Positions 56,816 to 64,000 of a stretch of DNA of 64,000 bases are shown one piece after another; positions within the stretch are counted from its first letter, which is position 1; every line of letters begins with the position of its first letter. Below the pieces are notes generated by a model. The model searched no databases and had not been told where the DNA came from. It saw nothing but the letters and a program-made list of their open reading frames with translations. Position numbers and translations under genes: made by a program. Source of the stretch: Perlabentimonas gracilis (lineage in GTDB: Bacteria; Bacteroidota; Bacteroidia; Bacteroidales; Tenuifilaceae); assembly GCF_011174675.1 (NCBI RefSeq), contig NZ_JAANIG010000017.1, positions 1-64,000 of the forward strand. Direction: 5' to 3'.

Positions 56816-57889
56816 TTATGGATTTAATTTTTTAGGATCACCAACCAGCTCCAAACCAGCATTTTTTGCAGTACCATCGTAAATTATTGTGCCATTTATA
56901 TCTCTTAAAATAACTCTAATTTCCGCATCAATACTTTCGTGAATTGTTCGCGACATGTCACCGGCAACTGGGGCTAGCAATTCGCCACGCATACCCTTGA
57001 GGCCAAAAAATTCTATGGTAAAATTCTTATCTTTAATTACAACCTCAATTCTATCATCGGTGCGATTTAACCTTTCAACCTTTGCTCCGGTGTAGGTTGC
57101 AAATCGGTAGAGTGTTTCATTTACCCATAAAAAGCCTAGAAAACCTGTAAACGATCTTCCTATCCATGGAATATTGGCAATAGATAGCATGAACGAGGTG
57201 TTAGAGCCATCATCAAATGTGTTACTCTGGGTCCAAATCCATGCCGAAGGCATGCTCTTTCCCCAATCCTTTTCAATGTAACCTTTCCCATTCTCTAAGG
57301 ATATTAATTTGTTGTTAATGAGTAAATTGCCTGAAATTTTATGATCGATGCTTACCACACCATGAAAACACTCCATGAATGGAACAAACCTGTACCATCC
57401 CATTATACCCGGTGATAAAGGTCTTACAGGGTATTCAACTCTATTTGAAATAATTCCTTTTCCAATTATTTTTTTATCTCCTCGCCCTAGATCAACAAAA
57501 AAACTGTCGGCGCTGAAAAAATTGGGGCCAACCCAAACGGCAAAGCGGTTGCTTGAGTAGTAGAAGTCGTTAATATCAAACCTGAAGTATTGGGTTTTGC
57601 CCGTTTGCCCATCGATAAACTGAACAAAGGCGTGAGTGTCTTTACCAAGTGAAATCCCCGGTATAAATGCAAAACGGTGGTTTCCATCGGCCGAAACCAT
57701 TTTGAAGTACCAGCCCTCGAAGTAGCTGTGCTGCTTGTCGTACCCCTGGAACCATTGAGGATTCCACAAACTCTTGGCTCCATACAACCCACCTGGATTA
57801 TCTGAAATACGATTGAACCTTTCCTCTTGTCCGTTGACAAACAATGGGAGTATAACGAGTAAGAGTGTTACTACTTTAGATAATTTCAA
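56816..57889 (-). CDS. Tocopherol cyclase-like secreted protein
   Basis: A protein of 357 residues. A signal peptide (about 1-21) is followed by HSYFEGWYFKMVSADG and GKGYIEKDWGKSMPSAWIW, the signatures of the tocopherol cyclase-like (lipocalin-type) family. In bacteria the substrate is unknown; a lipid or quinone-related role is possible. The only in-frame start is TTG at 57889, 9 bases after the MarR gene stop, so it is probably translated from the GPx-MarR transcript. Confidence 0.8.
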   Translation of the reverse strand: MKLSKVVTLLLVILPLFVNGQEERFNRISDNPGGLYGAKSLWNPQWFQGYDKQHSYFEGWYFKMVSADGNHRFAFIPGISLGKDTHAFVQFIDGQTGKTQYFRFDINDFYYSSNRFAVWVGPNFFSADSFFVDLGRGDKKIIGKGIISNRVEYPVRPLSPGIMGWYRFVPFMECFHGVVSIDHKISGNLLINNKLISLENGKGYIEKDWGKSMPSAWIWTQSNTFDDGSNTSFMLSIANIPWIGRSFTGFLGFLWVNETLYRFATYTGAKVERLNRTDDRIEVVIKDKNFTIEFFGLKGMRGELLAPVAGDMSRTIHESIDAEIRVILRDINGTIIYDGTAKNAGLELVGDPKKLNP

Positions 57890-57898
57890 GTTTCCAAC

Positions 57899-58342
57899 TT
57901 ATTTGTTATGTAGAAAGTTAATTATTTGGTAAAGGCTTTCCTTCAGACTAATTAGCTCGTTAACCGTCATATTGCTATCAGCCAACCCTTCAATAAGCTT
58001 TTGTGGAATTTCGGCAGCCTTCTCCTCAAGGGCTTTTCCTTTCTGGGTTAACTTTACTATCACCTTACGCTCATCGGTATTTGAGCGTTGGCGGGTAATT
58101 AGCCCCTGCAACTCCATACGCTTAAGTAATGGGGTTACAGTATTAGTGTTGAGTATTAACTTTTGAGTAATCTCGTTAACAGAAATTTCATCCTTTTCCC
58201 ACAGCACCATTAGGGCAATGTACTGTGGGTAGGTAATTCCCAATTCATCCAGATGAGGCTGATACTCTCTGGTAATAAGCCTCGATGCTGCGTAAACGGG
58301 AAAGCAAATCTGATTGCTAAGCTTTAGCTGGTCGTGTGCCAT
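57899..58342 (-). CDS. MarR-family repressor, OhrR-like
   Basis: A protein of 147 residues. The N-terminal NQICFPVYAASRLI carries the peroxide-sensing Cys position of OhrR, and the winged helix has ITQKLILNTNTVTPLLKRME and RQRSNTDERKVIVKLT. It should release DNA when the Cys is oxidised by organic hydroperoxide. It overlaps the glutathione peroxidase stop (TAATG), indicating translational coupling. A matching operator lies over the operon promoter. Confidence 0.9.
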   Translation of the reverse strand: MAHDQLKLSNQICFPVYAASRLITREYQPHLDELGITYPQYIALMVLWEKDEISVNEITQKLILNTNTVTPLLKRMELQGLITRQRSNTDERKVIVKLTQKGKALEEKAAEIPQKLIEGLADSNMTVNELISLKESLYQIINFLHNK

Positions 58343-58854
58343 TACAGCTCGTTTTTTTCAATAAGTTTCACAATGTCTGGAATAATCTTTTCGGGTGGCG
58401 TCATGGGGCTATAGCGTTTTACTGGAATACCATTTTTATTGATTAGAAACTTGGTAAAATTCCATTTTACACTTTTCGAGCCAAGCAACCCAGGCGCTGC
58501 CTCCTGCAAATATATGAACAAGGGCGATGCTCCCTCACCATTTACCCTAATTTTATCGAAAAAGTTAAAGGTAACCCCGTAATTCATCTTGCAGAAATCT
58601 GAAATCTCATCGCCATCGCGAGGTTCTTGATTAGCAAACTGATTGCTTGGAAATGCAAGCAATTCGAATCCCTTGCCACCAAATCTATCATGTATATCTT
58701 GCAAGCTACCCAGCTGCTTGGCAAATCCGCACATGGTAGCAGTGTTCACTATCAGTAGCACTTTACCACGGTATTTCTCCATTGATACCTCGCTGCCATC
58801 CTTTGCTTTTACTGTAATGTCGTAAATGCTTTTGTTTATCGCTTCTGTTTTCAT
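58342..58854 (-). CDS. Glutathione peroxidase family protein
   Basis: A protein of 170 residues from the ATG at 58854. The peroxidatic Cys lies in NTATMCGFAKQLGSLQ, Gln/Trp motifs in AFPSNQFANQEP and KWNFTKFLINKNG. Cys- rather than Sec-type; such bacterial enzymes often use thioredoxin. It is the first gene of the peroxide-response operon with the OhrR-like repressor. Confidence 0.92.
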   Translation of the reverse strand: MKTEAINKSIYDITVKAKDGSEVSMEKYRGKVLLIVNTATMCGFAKQLGSLQDIHDRFGGKGFELLAFPSNQFANQEPRDGDEISDFCKMNYGVTFNFFDKIRVNGEGASPLFIYLQEAAPGLLGSKSVKWNFTKFLINKNGIPVKRYSPMTPPEKIIPDIVKLIEKNEL

Positions 58855-58907
58855 TGCTATAAGTTTTAAAGATTTAAATATCGAAAAAGACAATATCGAA
58901 CACGATG

Positions 58908-58944
58908 CAAATGTACGAATTAAATAATATGTCGCAAGCGATAT
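58908..58944 (-). promoter_or_regulatory. Promoter with overlapping MarR operator
   Basis: On the minus strand TTG (58937-58935), 19 bases, TACATTTG (58915-58908): a full consensus promoter. The -33 TTG lies inside the palindrome ATAT-N-CGC-TT-GCG-N-ATAT-like element at 58927-58944 (core TCGCTTGCGA), the expected place for a repressor that blocks RNA polymerase. Confidence 0.75.
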
Positions 58945-59104
58945 AAATAAATAATTACAAAATTTTTCTACACTGTTTTTAATTCGATGATATATAGACC
59001 TATAGGGTGTAAGTATTTTTTAAAGAACACTCATAGCCAAGCAGTATAGTTTGAAACTTATCACATATTATGAGGCGATTTATAGTGATGTCTGACAAAA
59101 ATCA

Positions 59105-59135
59105 TTGACATTTTGCAATTTATAGTATATGTTTG
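59105..59135 (+). promoter_or_regulatory. Promoter of the hypD-like operon
   Basis: TTG (59105-59107), 20 bases, TATGTTTG (59128-59135). This is a near-consensus Bacteroidota promoter 214 bases before the ATG at 59349, giving a long untranslated leader in which no known structure was recognised. Confidence 0.65.
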
Positions 59136-59348
59136 CATTTACTATACTCCATTCATATGGCTAATAGCAAATCAATATCAACGTTATACCACAACAACGG
59201 CAAGGGGCTTTACGCTTGCTGGATTTGCTAGATCACTTCTCATTCCTTTTCCCGTTTTTATCCTTTTTCCCTGTTGGGAATTGTGCTTGCTGCACCGTCT
59301 AAATCAATATAAATTGATTATTCAGTTTACCTTCAAAGAGCTACAGCT

Positions 59349-61811
59349 ATGTTTGATAAGAATATACCCCACACCACCAAGCCTGAGAGGTCAAAATCCT
59401 CCGAGAAAAATTATAAAAGCCATTTGGCCAATGAAAATAACCCAGGTATGATTGAGCGAATTCAAAAACTGCGTAAGCTAAGCGTTGAAACGCAACCCTC
59501 CCTTTCAATTGAAAGGGCATTGCACGAAACAGAGTTTTATAGGGAAAATTACGGAAAGTATTCTATTCCAGTGCTAAGGGCTTTAAACTTTTTGGATCAT
59601 TGTAAGCGCAAAACCATATACATAGGCGATGATGAATTGATTGTGGGCGAGCGTGGCCCAAAACCCAAAAGCGTTTGTACGTTTCCTGAGCTCACCTGCC
59701 ATAGCGTTGAGGATTTGCATGTGCTTAACACGCGCGAGCTCCAGCGATATAGCATTAGTCAGCAAGACATTGACCTTTACGAGAAAGAGGTTATTCCCTA
59801 CTGGCAAGGCAAAACCCAACGCGAAAGGATTTTTAGCCATGTGCCCAGCGAGTGGCGGGCTGCTTACGAAGCTGGGTTGTTTACTGAGTTCATGGAGCAG
59901 CGTGCCCCTGGCCATACTGCGCTCGATGGCAAGATTTACCGTAAGGGAATGCTCGATTTTAAAAAGGAGATTGAGGATAACATTGCCAACCTCGACTATC
60001 TAAACGATCCCGATGCAACCGATAAGGCCGAGCAGTGGAAAGCGATGAGCATATCGTGCGATGCCGTAATTGTATTTGCTGAGCGCCATGCTGAGCTGGC
60101 TGAGCTGCTTGCATCGCAAGAAAAAAATCCACAGAGAGTTAAAGAGTTACAACGCATTGCCGAGGTGTGCCGTTGGGTTCCTGCGCATGCTCCCCGCAAT
60201 TTATGGGAAGCCATACAGATGTATTGGTTTGTTCATCTGGGAACCATAACCGAACTTAATGGTTGGGATGCTATGAACCCCGGTCATTTCGACCAGCACC
60301 TAACCCCATTCTACGAGCAGGAAATTGCCCAGGGCACTATTACACGCGATGAGGCTAAGGAACTAATTTCGTGCTTTTGGATAAAGGTAAATAACCATCC
60401 TGCCCCTCCAAAGGTTGGTATTACAGCCCGCGAAAGCGGAACGTATAACGATTTTACGAACATCAATTTGGGTGGTGTAAAGCACGATGGCTCCGATGGA
60501 ACAAGCGAGTTGTCGTATGTTATGCTCGAGGTGGCTGAGGAACTGCATATCCTACAACCTGGAAATTCTGTACATATAAGTGCCAAAACACCCGATAAGT
60601 TTCTGCATGCTGCAGCTCGGGTAATTCGGCAGGGGCATGGCTTTCCATCGGTGTTTAACCCCGATGTTTATATTATGGAGATGCTACGCCAAGGTAAGGA
60701 TTTGCAAGATGCTCGCGAGGGTGGTTGTAGTGGTTGTATCGAGGTTGGGGCATTTGGTAAAGAGGCTTACTTACTAACAGGCTATTTAAACGTTCCTAAA
60801 ATACTTGAGGTAACCCTAAATAATGGGATCGATCCGTTGACAGGGAATAAGGTAAGCATTGAAACTGGTAATCCTATCGATTTTAAAACCTTCGACGATT
60901 TATATCAGGCTTTTGTAAAGCAGTTGCAATATGTAGTTGATCAGAAAATGCGCGTAAGCAACTATATCGACCGTATGTTTGCTAAGTATGCCCCAGCGCC
61001 GTTTCTTTCGGTTGTAATTGACGATTGCATCAGCAGTGGGCGCGACTACTACGATGGAGGGCCTCGCTACAACACCAGCTATATTCAGTGCTGCGGTTTG
61101 GGCACTGTAACCGACAGCCTTGCTGCGCTGAAGAAACATGTGTTCGAAGAGCATAATTTTTCTATGGATCAGATTCTTTCTGCAATACAGAAGAATTTTG
61201 AGGGCGATGAGGTTATGCGTCAAACCATATTGAATCGCACCCCTTTCTTTGGCAACGACCACGACTATGCCGATTCAATTGCTGTTCAGGTATACAATGA
61301 TCTGTTCGAGACCATTGATGGAAAACCCAACATAAAACCGGGAGGTAAGTACCATATGAATATGCTATCCACCACCTGCCACGTGTATTTTGGCAAGGTG
61401 CTGGGAGCAACGCCCAACGGGCGTATGGCTGGCAAAGCCATTTCCGATGGTACATCGCCCTCGCATGGTGCCGATACGCACGGGCCGTCGGCAGTAATCA
61501 AATCGCTTAGCAAGATCGATCAGAGTAAGTCGGGCGGGACATTGCTGAATCAGAGGTTTTTACCTAGTCTGCTCAAAAGAGAAGAGGATGTTAAGAAGCT
61601 TGGACATCTTATCCGCAGCTACTTTACCCTTGGCGGCCATCATATTCAGTTTAATATTGTTGATACGGCCACGCTTTTGGCTGCACAGAAAAGCCCCGAA
61701 GATTATAAGGATTTGATGGTTCGTATGGCTGGTTACAGCGATTATTTCAACGATATGAATGCCGACCTACAGCAGGAGATAATTGAGCGTACCGAGAATG
61801 ATGCCTTTTGA
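59349..61811 (+). CDS. hypD: Glycyl-radical enzyme, trans-4-hydroxy-L-proline dehydratase-like (HypD)
   Basis: A protein of 820 residues, or 787 if it starts at the ATG at 59448, which better matches the usual family N-terminus. The active-site Cys lies in REGGCSGCIEVGAFGKEAY (near 460) and the glycyl-radical loop in VRMAGYSDYFNDM (near 795). These match HypD rather than pyruvate formate-lyase or choline lyase. HypD dehydrates hydroxyproline to pyrroline-5-carboxylate in anaerobes; assignment rests on motifs only. The activating enzyme starts 2 bases downstream. Confidence 0.82.
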   Translation: MFDKNIPHTTKPERSKSSEKNYKSHLANENNPGMIERIQKLRKLSVETQPSLSIERALHETEFYRENYGKYSIPVLRALNFLDHCKRKTIYIGDDELIVGERGPKPKSVCTFPELTCHSVEDLHVLNTRELQRYSISQQDIDLYEKEVIPYWQGKTQRERIFSHVPSEWRAAYEAGLFTEFMEQRAPGHTALDGKIYRKGMLDFKKEIEDNIANLDYLNDPDATDKAEQWKAMSISCDAVIVFAERHAELAELLASQEKNPQRVKELQRIAEVCRWVPAHAPRNLWEAIQMYWFVHLGTITELNGWDAMNPGHFDQHLTPFYEQEIAQGTITRDEAKELISCFWIKVNNHPAPPKVGITARESGTYNDFTNINLGGVKHDGSDGTSELSYVMLEVAEELHILQPGNSVHISAKTPDKFLHAAARVIRQGHGFPSVFNPDVYIMEMLRQGKDLQDAREGGCSGCIEVGAFGKEAYLLTGYLNVPKILEVTLNNGIDPLTGNKVSIETGNPIDFKTFDDLYQAFVKQLQYVVDQKMRVSNYIDRMFAKYAPAPFLSVVIDDCISSGRDYYDGGPRYNTSYIQCCGLGTVTDSLAALKKHVFEEHNFSMDQILSAIQKNFEGDEVMRQTILNRTPFFGNDHDYADSIAVQVYNDLFETIDGKPNIKPGGKYHMNMLSTTCHVYFGKVLGATPNGRMAGKAISDGTSPSHGADTHGPSAVIKSLSKIDQSKSGGTLLNQRFLPSLLKREEDVKKLGHLIRSYFTLGGHHIQFNIVDTATLLAAQKSPEDYKDLMVRMAGYSDYFNDMNADLQQEIIERTENDAF

Positions 61812-61813
61812 TT

Positions 61814-62722
61814 ATGAGCAACAGCTTAATTTTTGACATAAAGCGATACGCCATAAACGATGGGCCAGGTATTCGAATTGTTATCTTTTTTAAAGGCTGT
61901 AACCTGCATTGTGCTTGGTGCCATAATCCCGAAAGTATATCGCCAAAGGCGGAAAAGATGTATAGCCCGGCAAAGTGTATAGGCTGTGGTACTTGTGTTA
62001 CAGTTTGTCCTGCGAATGCCCTATCATTAACATCCCAAGGAATTGTAACCGATAGCTCGCTTTGCCTACTTTGCGGAAAATGTGCCGAGGTTTGCCCTAC
62101 CAAAGCCATTGAGATGTCGGGCAAGCAAATGTCGGTTGTTGAAGTTATGGACATTATTGAAAAGGAGCGGGTTTTCTTCGACCAGTCGGGTGGGGGAGTA
62201 ACCTTTTCGGGCGGAGAACCTCTGCTGCATTCCAAATTGCTTATCCCATTGCTAGATGAGTGCAAACGAAGGGGTATCCACACCGCGGTTGATACTGCTG
62301 GCAATGTGAACACGGAAGTAATTCTTGAGGTAGCCAAACGAACCAATCTGTTTCTGTTCGACCTAAAGATGATGGATGCCGAGTTACACCGAAAATGGGT
62401 AGGGGCAGACAATGAATTGATTCAACAGAACCTTAAAGCAATTGCTGAAGTCGGAGCAGAAATCATTATACGGATACCTGTTATAGCTGGTGTTAATGAT
62501 ACCGTGCAAAATTTTGAGCAAACAGCAAAGTTCATTTCCGAACTATCGGGCACAAAAATTACAGTTAACCTTTTACCATACCATAATATTGCCGAGGCAA
62601 AATACGCCAAGTTGTGGGGGCAAAGCTCCTTCCAACGTATGTCAGAGCCCAGTAAAACAACTTTAAGTAAAGCAGTTGAAATATTTGCGGTGTTTGAAAT
62701 CCTGGCAACTGTAGGAGGGTAA
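61814..62722 (+). CDS. Glycyl-radical enzyme activating protein (radical SAM)
   Basis: A protein of 302 residues. The radical SAM motif is CNLHCAWCHNPES (CxxxCxxC). Two ferredoxin-like 4Fe-4S motifs follow, CIGCGTCVTVCPANAL and CLLCGKCAEVCP, then FSGGEPLLH. It installs the glycyl radical on the HypD-like enzyme using SAM. I chose the ATG at 61814, two bases after the hypD stop. Confidence 0.93.
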   Translation: MSNSLIFDIKRYAINDGPGIRIVIFFKGCNLHCAWCHNPESISPKAEKMYSPAKCIGCGTCVTVCPANALSLTSQGIVTDSSLCLLCGKCAEVCPTKAIEMSGKQMSVVEVMDIIEKERVFFDQSGGGVTFSGGEPLLHSKLLIPLLDECKRRGIHTAVDTAGNVNTEVILEVAKRTNLFLFDLKMMDAELHRKWVGADNELIQQNLKAIAEVGAEIIIRIPVIAGVNDTVQNFEQTAKFISELSGTKITVNLLPYHNIAEAKYAKLWGQSSFQRMSEPSKTTLSKAVEIFAVFEILATVGG

Positions 62723-62762
62723 TTAAAAATGATTGATTAGTAAAACACAAATACTTATTAGT

Positions 62763-64000
62763 ATGAAGAATATTAAGAAGCTATTGGTTAGCGCATTAGT
62801 AGTAATTCCGCTATTTTCTTTAGGTCAGGTTACCGTTGAGGATTACCAGCGTGCGGAGATGTTTTTACAACAAAATCTAGGTAAAAGCATTTACAAAAGT
62901 TGGGTTTCGCCAGTATGGCAATCCGATAATAGTACTTTTGTATACAATGTTACTACTCGGAAGGGGAAGGAGTTTTATCGGGTAAATCCCGATAGGAAGC
63001 ACAAATCAGTGGCATTTAATCATGATGCATTGGCCTCTTTGCTATCCGATAGCCTTGGCGAAAAAGTTGAGCCCTACGATTTGCCAATTAGCAGGATTCA
63101 GCAAGTTGGATGGGATGAACTCACATTCTGGGCCAAGGAAAGGCAATGGGCATATAACTCTTCCCAAAATTTGCTTAGGGCAATGGTAAGCAATCAGCCC
63201 TCTCGCAAGGAATCGCAGTCGCCCAATGGTAAGTGGATTGCATTTATTAGCGATGGCAATATCTACCTACGCGAAAAGAATTCTGGTCAGGAGCATCAGC
63301 TAACCACCAACGGCACCCCCGAAAACGGTTATGGGCACACCCTTAGCTGGTATTTTACCCGCAACGACAGTAAGGGCGAAAAGAACGATTACAACATTGA
63401 GGTTTACTGGAGCCAAGATTCCCAAAAGCTAATCGTTCCAAAGCTCGACCGCAGGAATACCCGTTGGCTTCAGCTTTTTAAAGTAGATGTCGAAGGATAT
63501 CAGTCCGAGATTGTATCGTACGAGCGAAGCCTGGCGGGTGACACAGCAGTTACTATGGTCGATTATTATCTTTTTGATGTGGATGACAGAACCCCGATAA
63601 AAGTAGATTTACCCGCTAATCCTGCTTTTCTGGGGACAAGCTTTTACACCTTTAAGGATAGTCCTAAGGCATACCATGTAAGGTACTACAGAGGCTACAA
63701 AACCCGTGAACTATTCGAGGTTGACCTTGAAACGGGCAATACACACTCAGTTTTAACCGAGAGTTATCCCAAAACTTTTGTCGATATCTATACTGAGACC
63801 TTGGAGGTTGATTATAAGAACGATGAGTTTATTTGGCGCTCGGAGCAGGATGGCTGGAGCCATTTGTACCGTTATCGCTTGTCGAATGGTGAACTGAAAA
63901 ACCAAATCACCAGGGGTAGTTTCTACGTGTATGGTGTTGAGCATTTCGATAGAAAGAGCGGAACCATTTGGTTTACTGCGGGTGGTGTCGATCTCAGCAG
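62763..64000 (+). CDS. S9-family peptidase, dipeptidyl peptidase IV N-terminal region (truncated by window)
   Basis: 412 codons are visible. A signal peptide (about 1-22, ending LFSLGQ) is followed by the DPP IV beta-propeller (VYNVTTRKGKEFYRVN, SPNGKWIAFISDGNIYLRE, YTETLEVDYKNDEFIW, SEQDGWSHLYRYRLSNG). The catalytic alpha/beta-hydrolase domain lies beyond the right edge. Family members release dipeptides with Pro at position 2; together with HypD, use of collagen- or hydroxyproline-rich peptides is a reasonable inference. Confidence 0.88.
   Translation, partial: MKNIKKLLVSALVVIPLFSLGQVTVEDYQRAEMFLQQNLGKSIYKSWVSPVWQSDNSTFVYNVTTRKGKEFYRVNPDRKHKSVAFNHDALASLLSDSLGEKVEPYDLPISRIQQVGWDELTFWAKERQWAYNSSQNLLRAMVSNQPSRKESQSPNGKWIAFISDGNIYLREKNSGQEHQLTTNGTPENGYGHTLSWYFTRNDSKGEKNDYNIEVYWSQDSQKLIVPKLDRRNTRWLQLFKVDVEGYQSEIVSYERSLAGDTAVTMVDYYLFDVDDRTPIKVDLPANPAFLGTSFYTFKDSPKAYHVRYYRGYKTRELFEVDLETGNTHSVLTESYPKTFVDIYTETLEVDYKNDEFIWRSEQDGWSHLYRYRLSNGELKNQITRGSFYVYGVEHFDRKSGTIWFTAGGVDLS

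Noticed and set aside
59113-59451. 112-codon plus-strand ORF ahead of the hypD-like gene
   Set aside because: It lies in the untranslated leader, overlaps the hypD start in another frame, and its product has low-complexity hydrophobic composition without family resemblance.

Overview
This window is chromosomal DNA from a member of the Bacteroidota, probably an anaerobic or microaerophilic Bacteroidales-type organism. The signs are promoters of the TTG-N19-TAnnTTTG type, a TonB-dependent receptor with an N-terminal carboxypeptidase-regulatory-like domain, Bacteroidota-restricted families (DUF3822, lmo0937/CsbD-like small proteins, GH130/GT4 genes), and an oxygen-sensitive glycyl-radical enzyme. 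GC content looks to be in the low 40s percent by eye. Most genes lie on the minus strand.

Layout. 1-880: a tRNA-Asp transcription unit. It has one intact tRNA, two decayed copies carrying a hairpin insert, and a segmental duplication that includes a GIY-YIG gene. 881-2871: rsmD, DUF3822 and a pilin-like protein. 2960-11855: a RecD2-like helicase, a large output-less sensor, a DUF819 membrane protein and a MASE1/PAS histidine kinase. 12255-18885: ridA, aroC, a two-component system, an outer-membrane receptor and a lipoprotein. 19211-25877: two GH130 enzymes and two GT4 glycosyltransferases, suggesting synthesis and turnover of a mannose-containing glycan, with a MITE and other repeats between them. 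26152-40221: an envelope and stress region with a broken cupin gene, OmpA-like proteins, an ice-binding-like lipoprotein, small CsbD/lmo0937 proteins, a hybrid kinase split by one stop codon, a phospholipase A and an AraC-type regulator.

40372-56751 is an aromatic amino acid super-cluster, transcribed right to left: trpE-G-D-C-F-B-A, aroF, then pheA, tyrA, a DAHP synthase/chorismate mutase fusion, aroB, aroD, aroE and aroA. aroC is separate. A Trp-rich leader peptide with a terminator precedes trpE. Two consecutive Phe/Tyr-rich leader peptides, each with its own terminator and a complementary antiterminator segment, precede pheA. Charged tRNA levels therefore probably control the trp half and the phe/tyr half separately.

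56816-64000: a tocopherol-cyclase-like protein, an OhrR-like MarR repressor and glutathione peroxidase with a clear operator over the promoter; a HypD-like hydroxyproline dehydratase with its activase; and the start of a dipeptidyl peptidase IV family gene cut by the window edge.

The most unusual signals are (i) a promoter architecture shared by five transcription units between 29.2 and 39.7 kb: direct repeats of TGTAAC with 21-bp periodicity exactly 31 bp ahead of a TTTG box, next to an AraC-family gene; (ii) the tandem Phe/Tyr attenuators; (iii) hairpin-bearing tRNA-Asp copies; and (iv) a palindromic repeat inserted in frame in tyrA.
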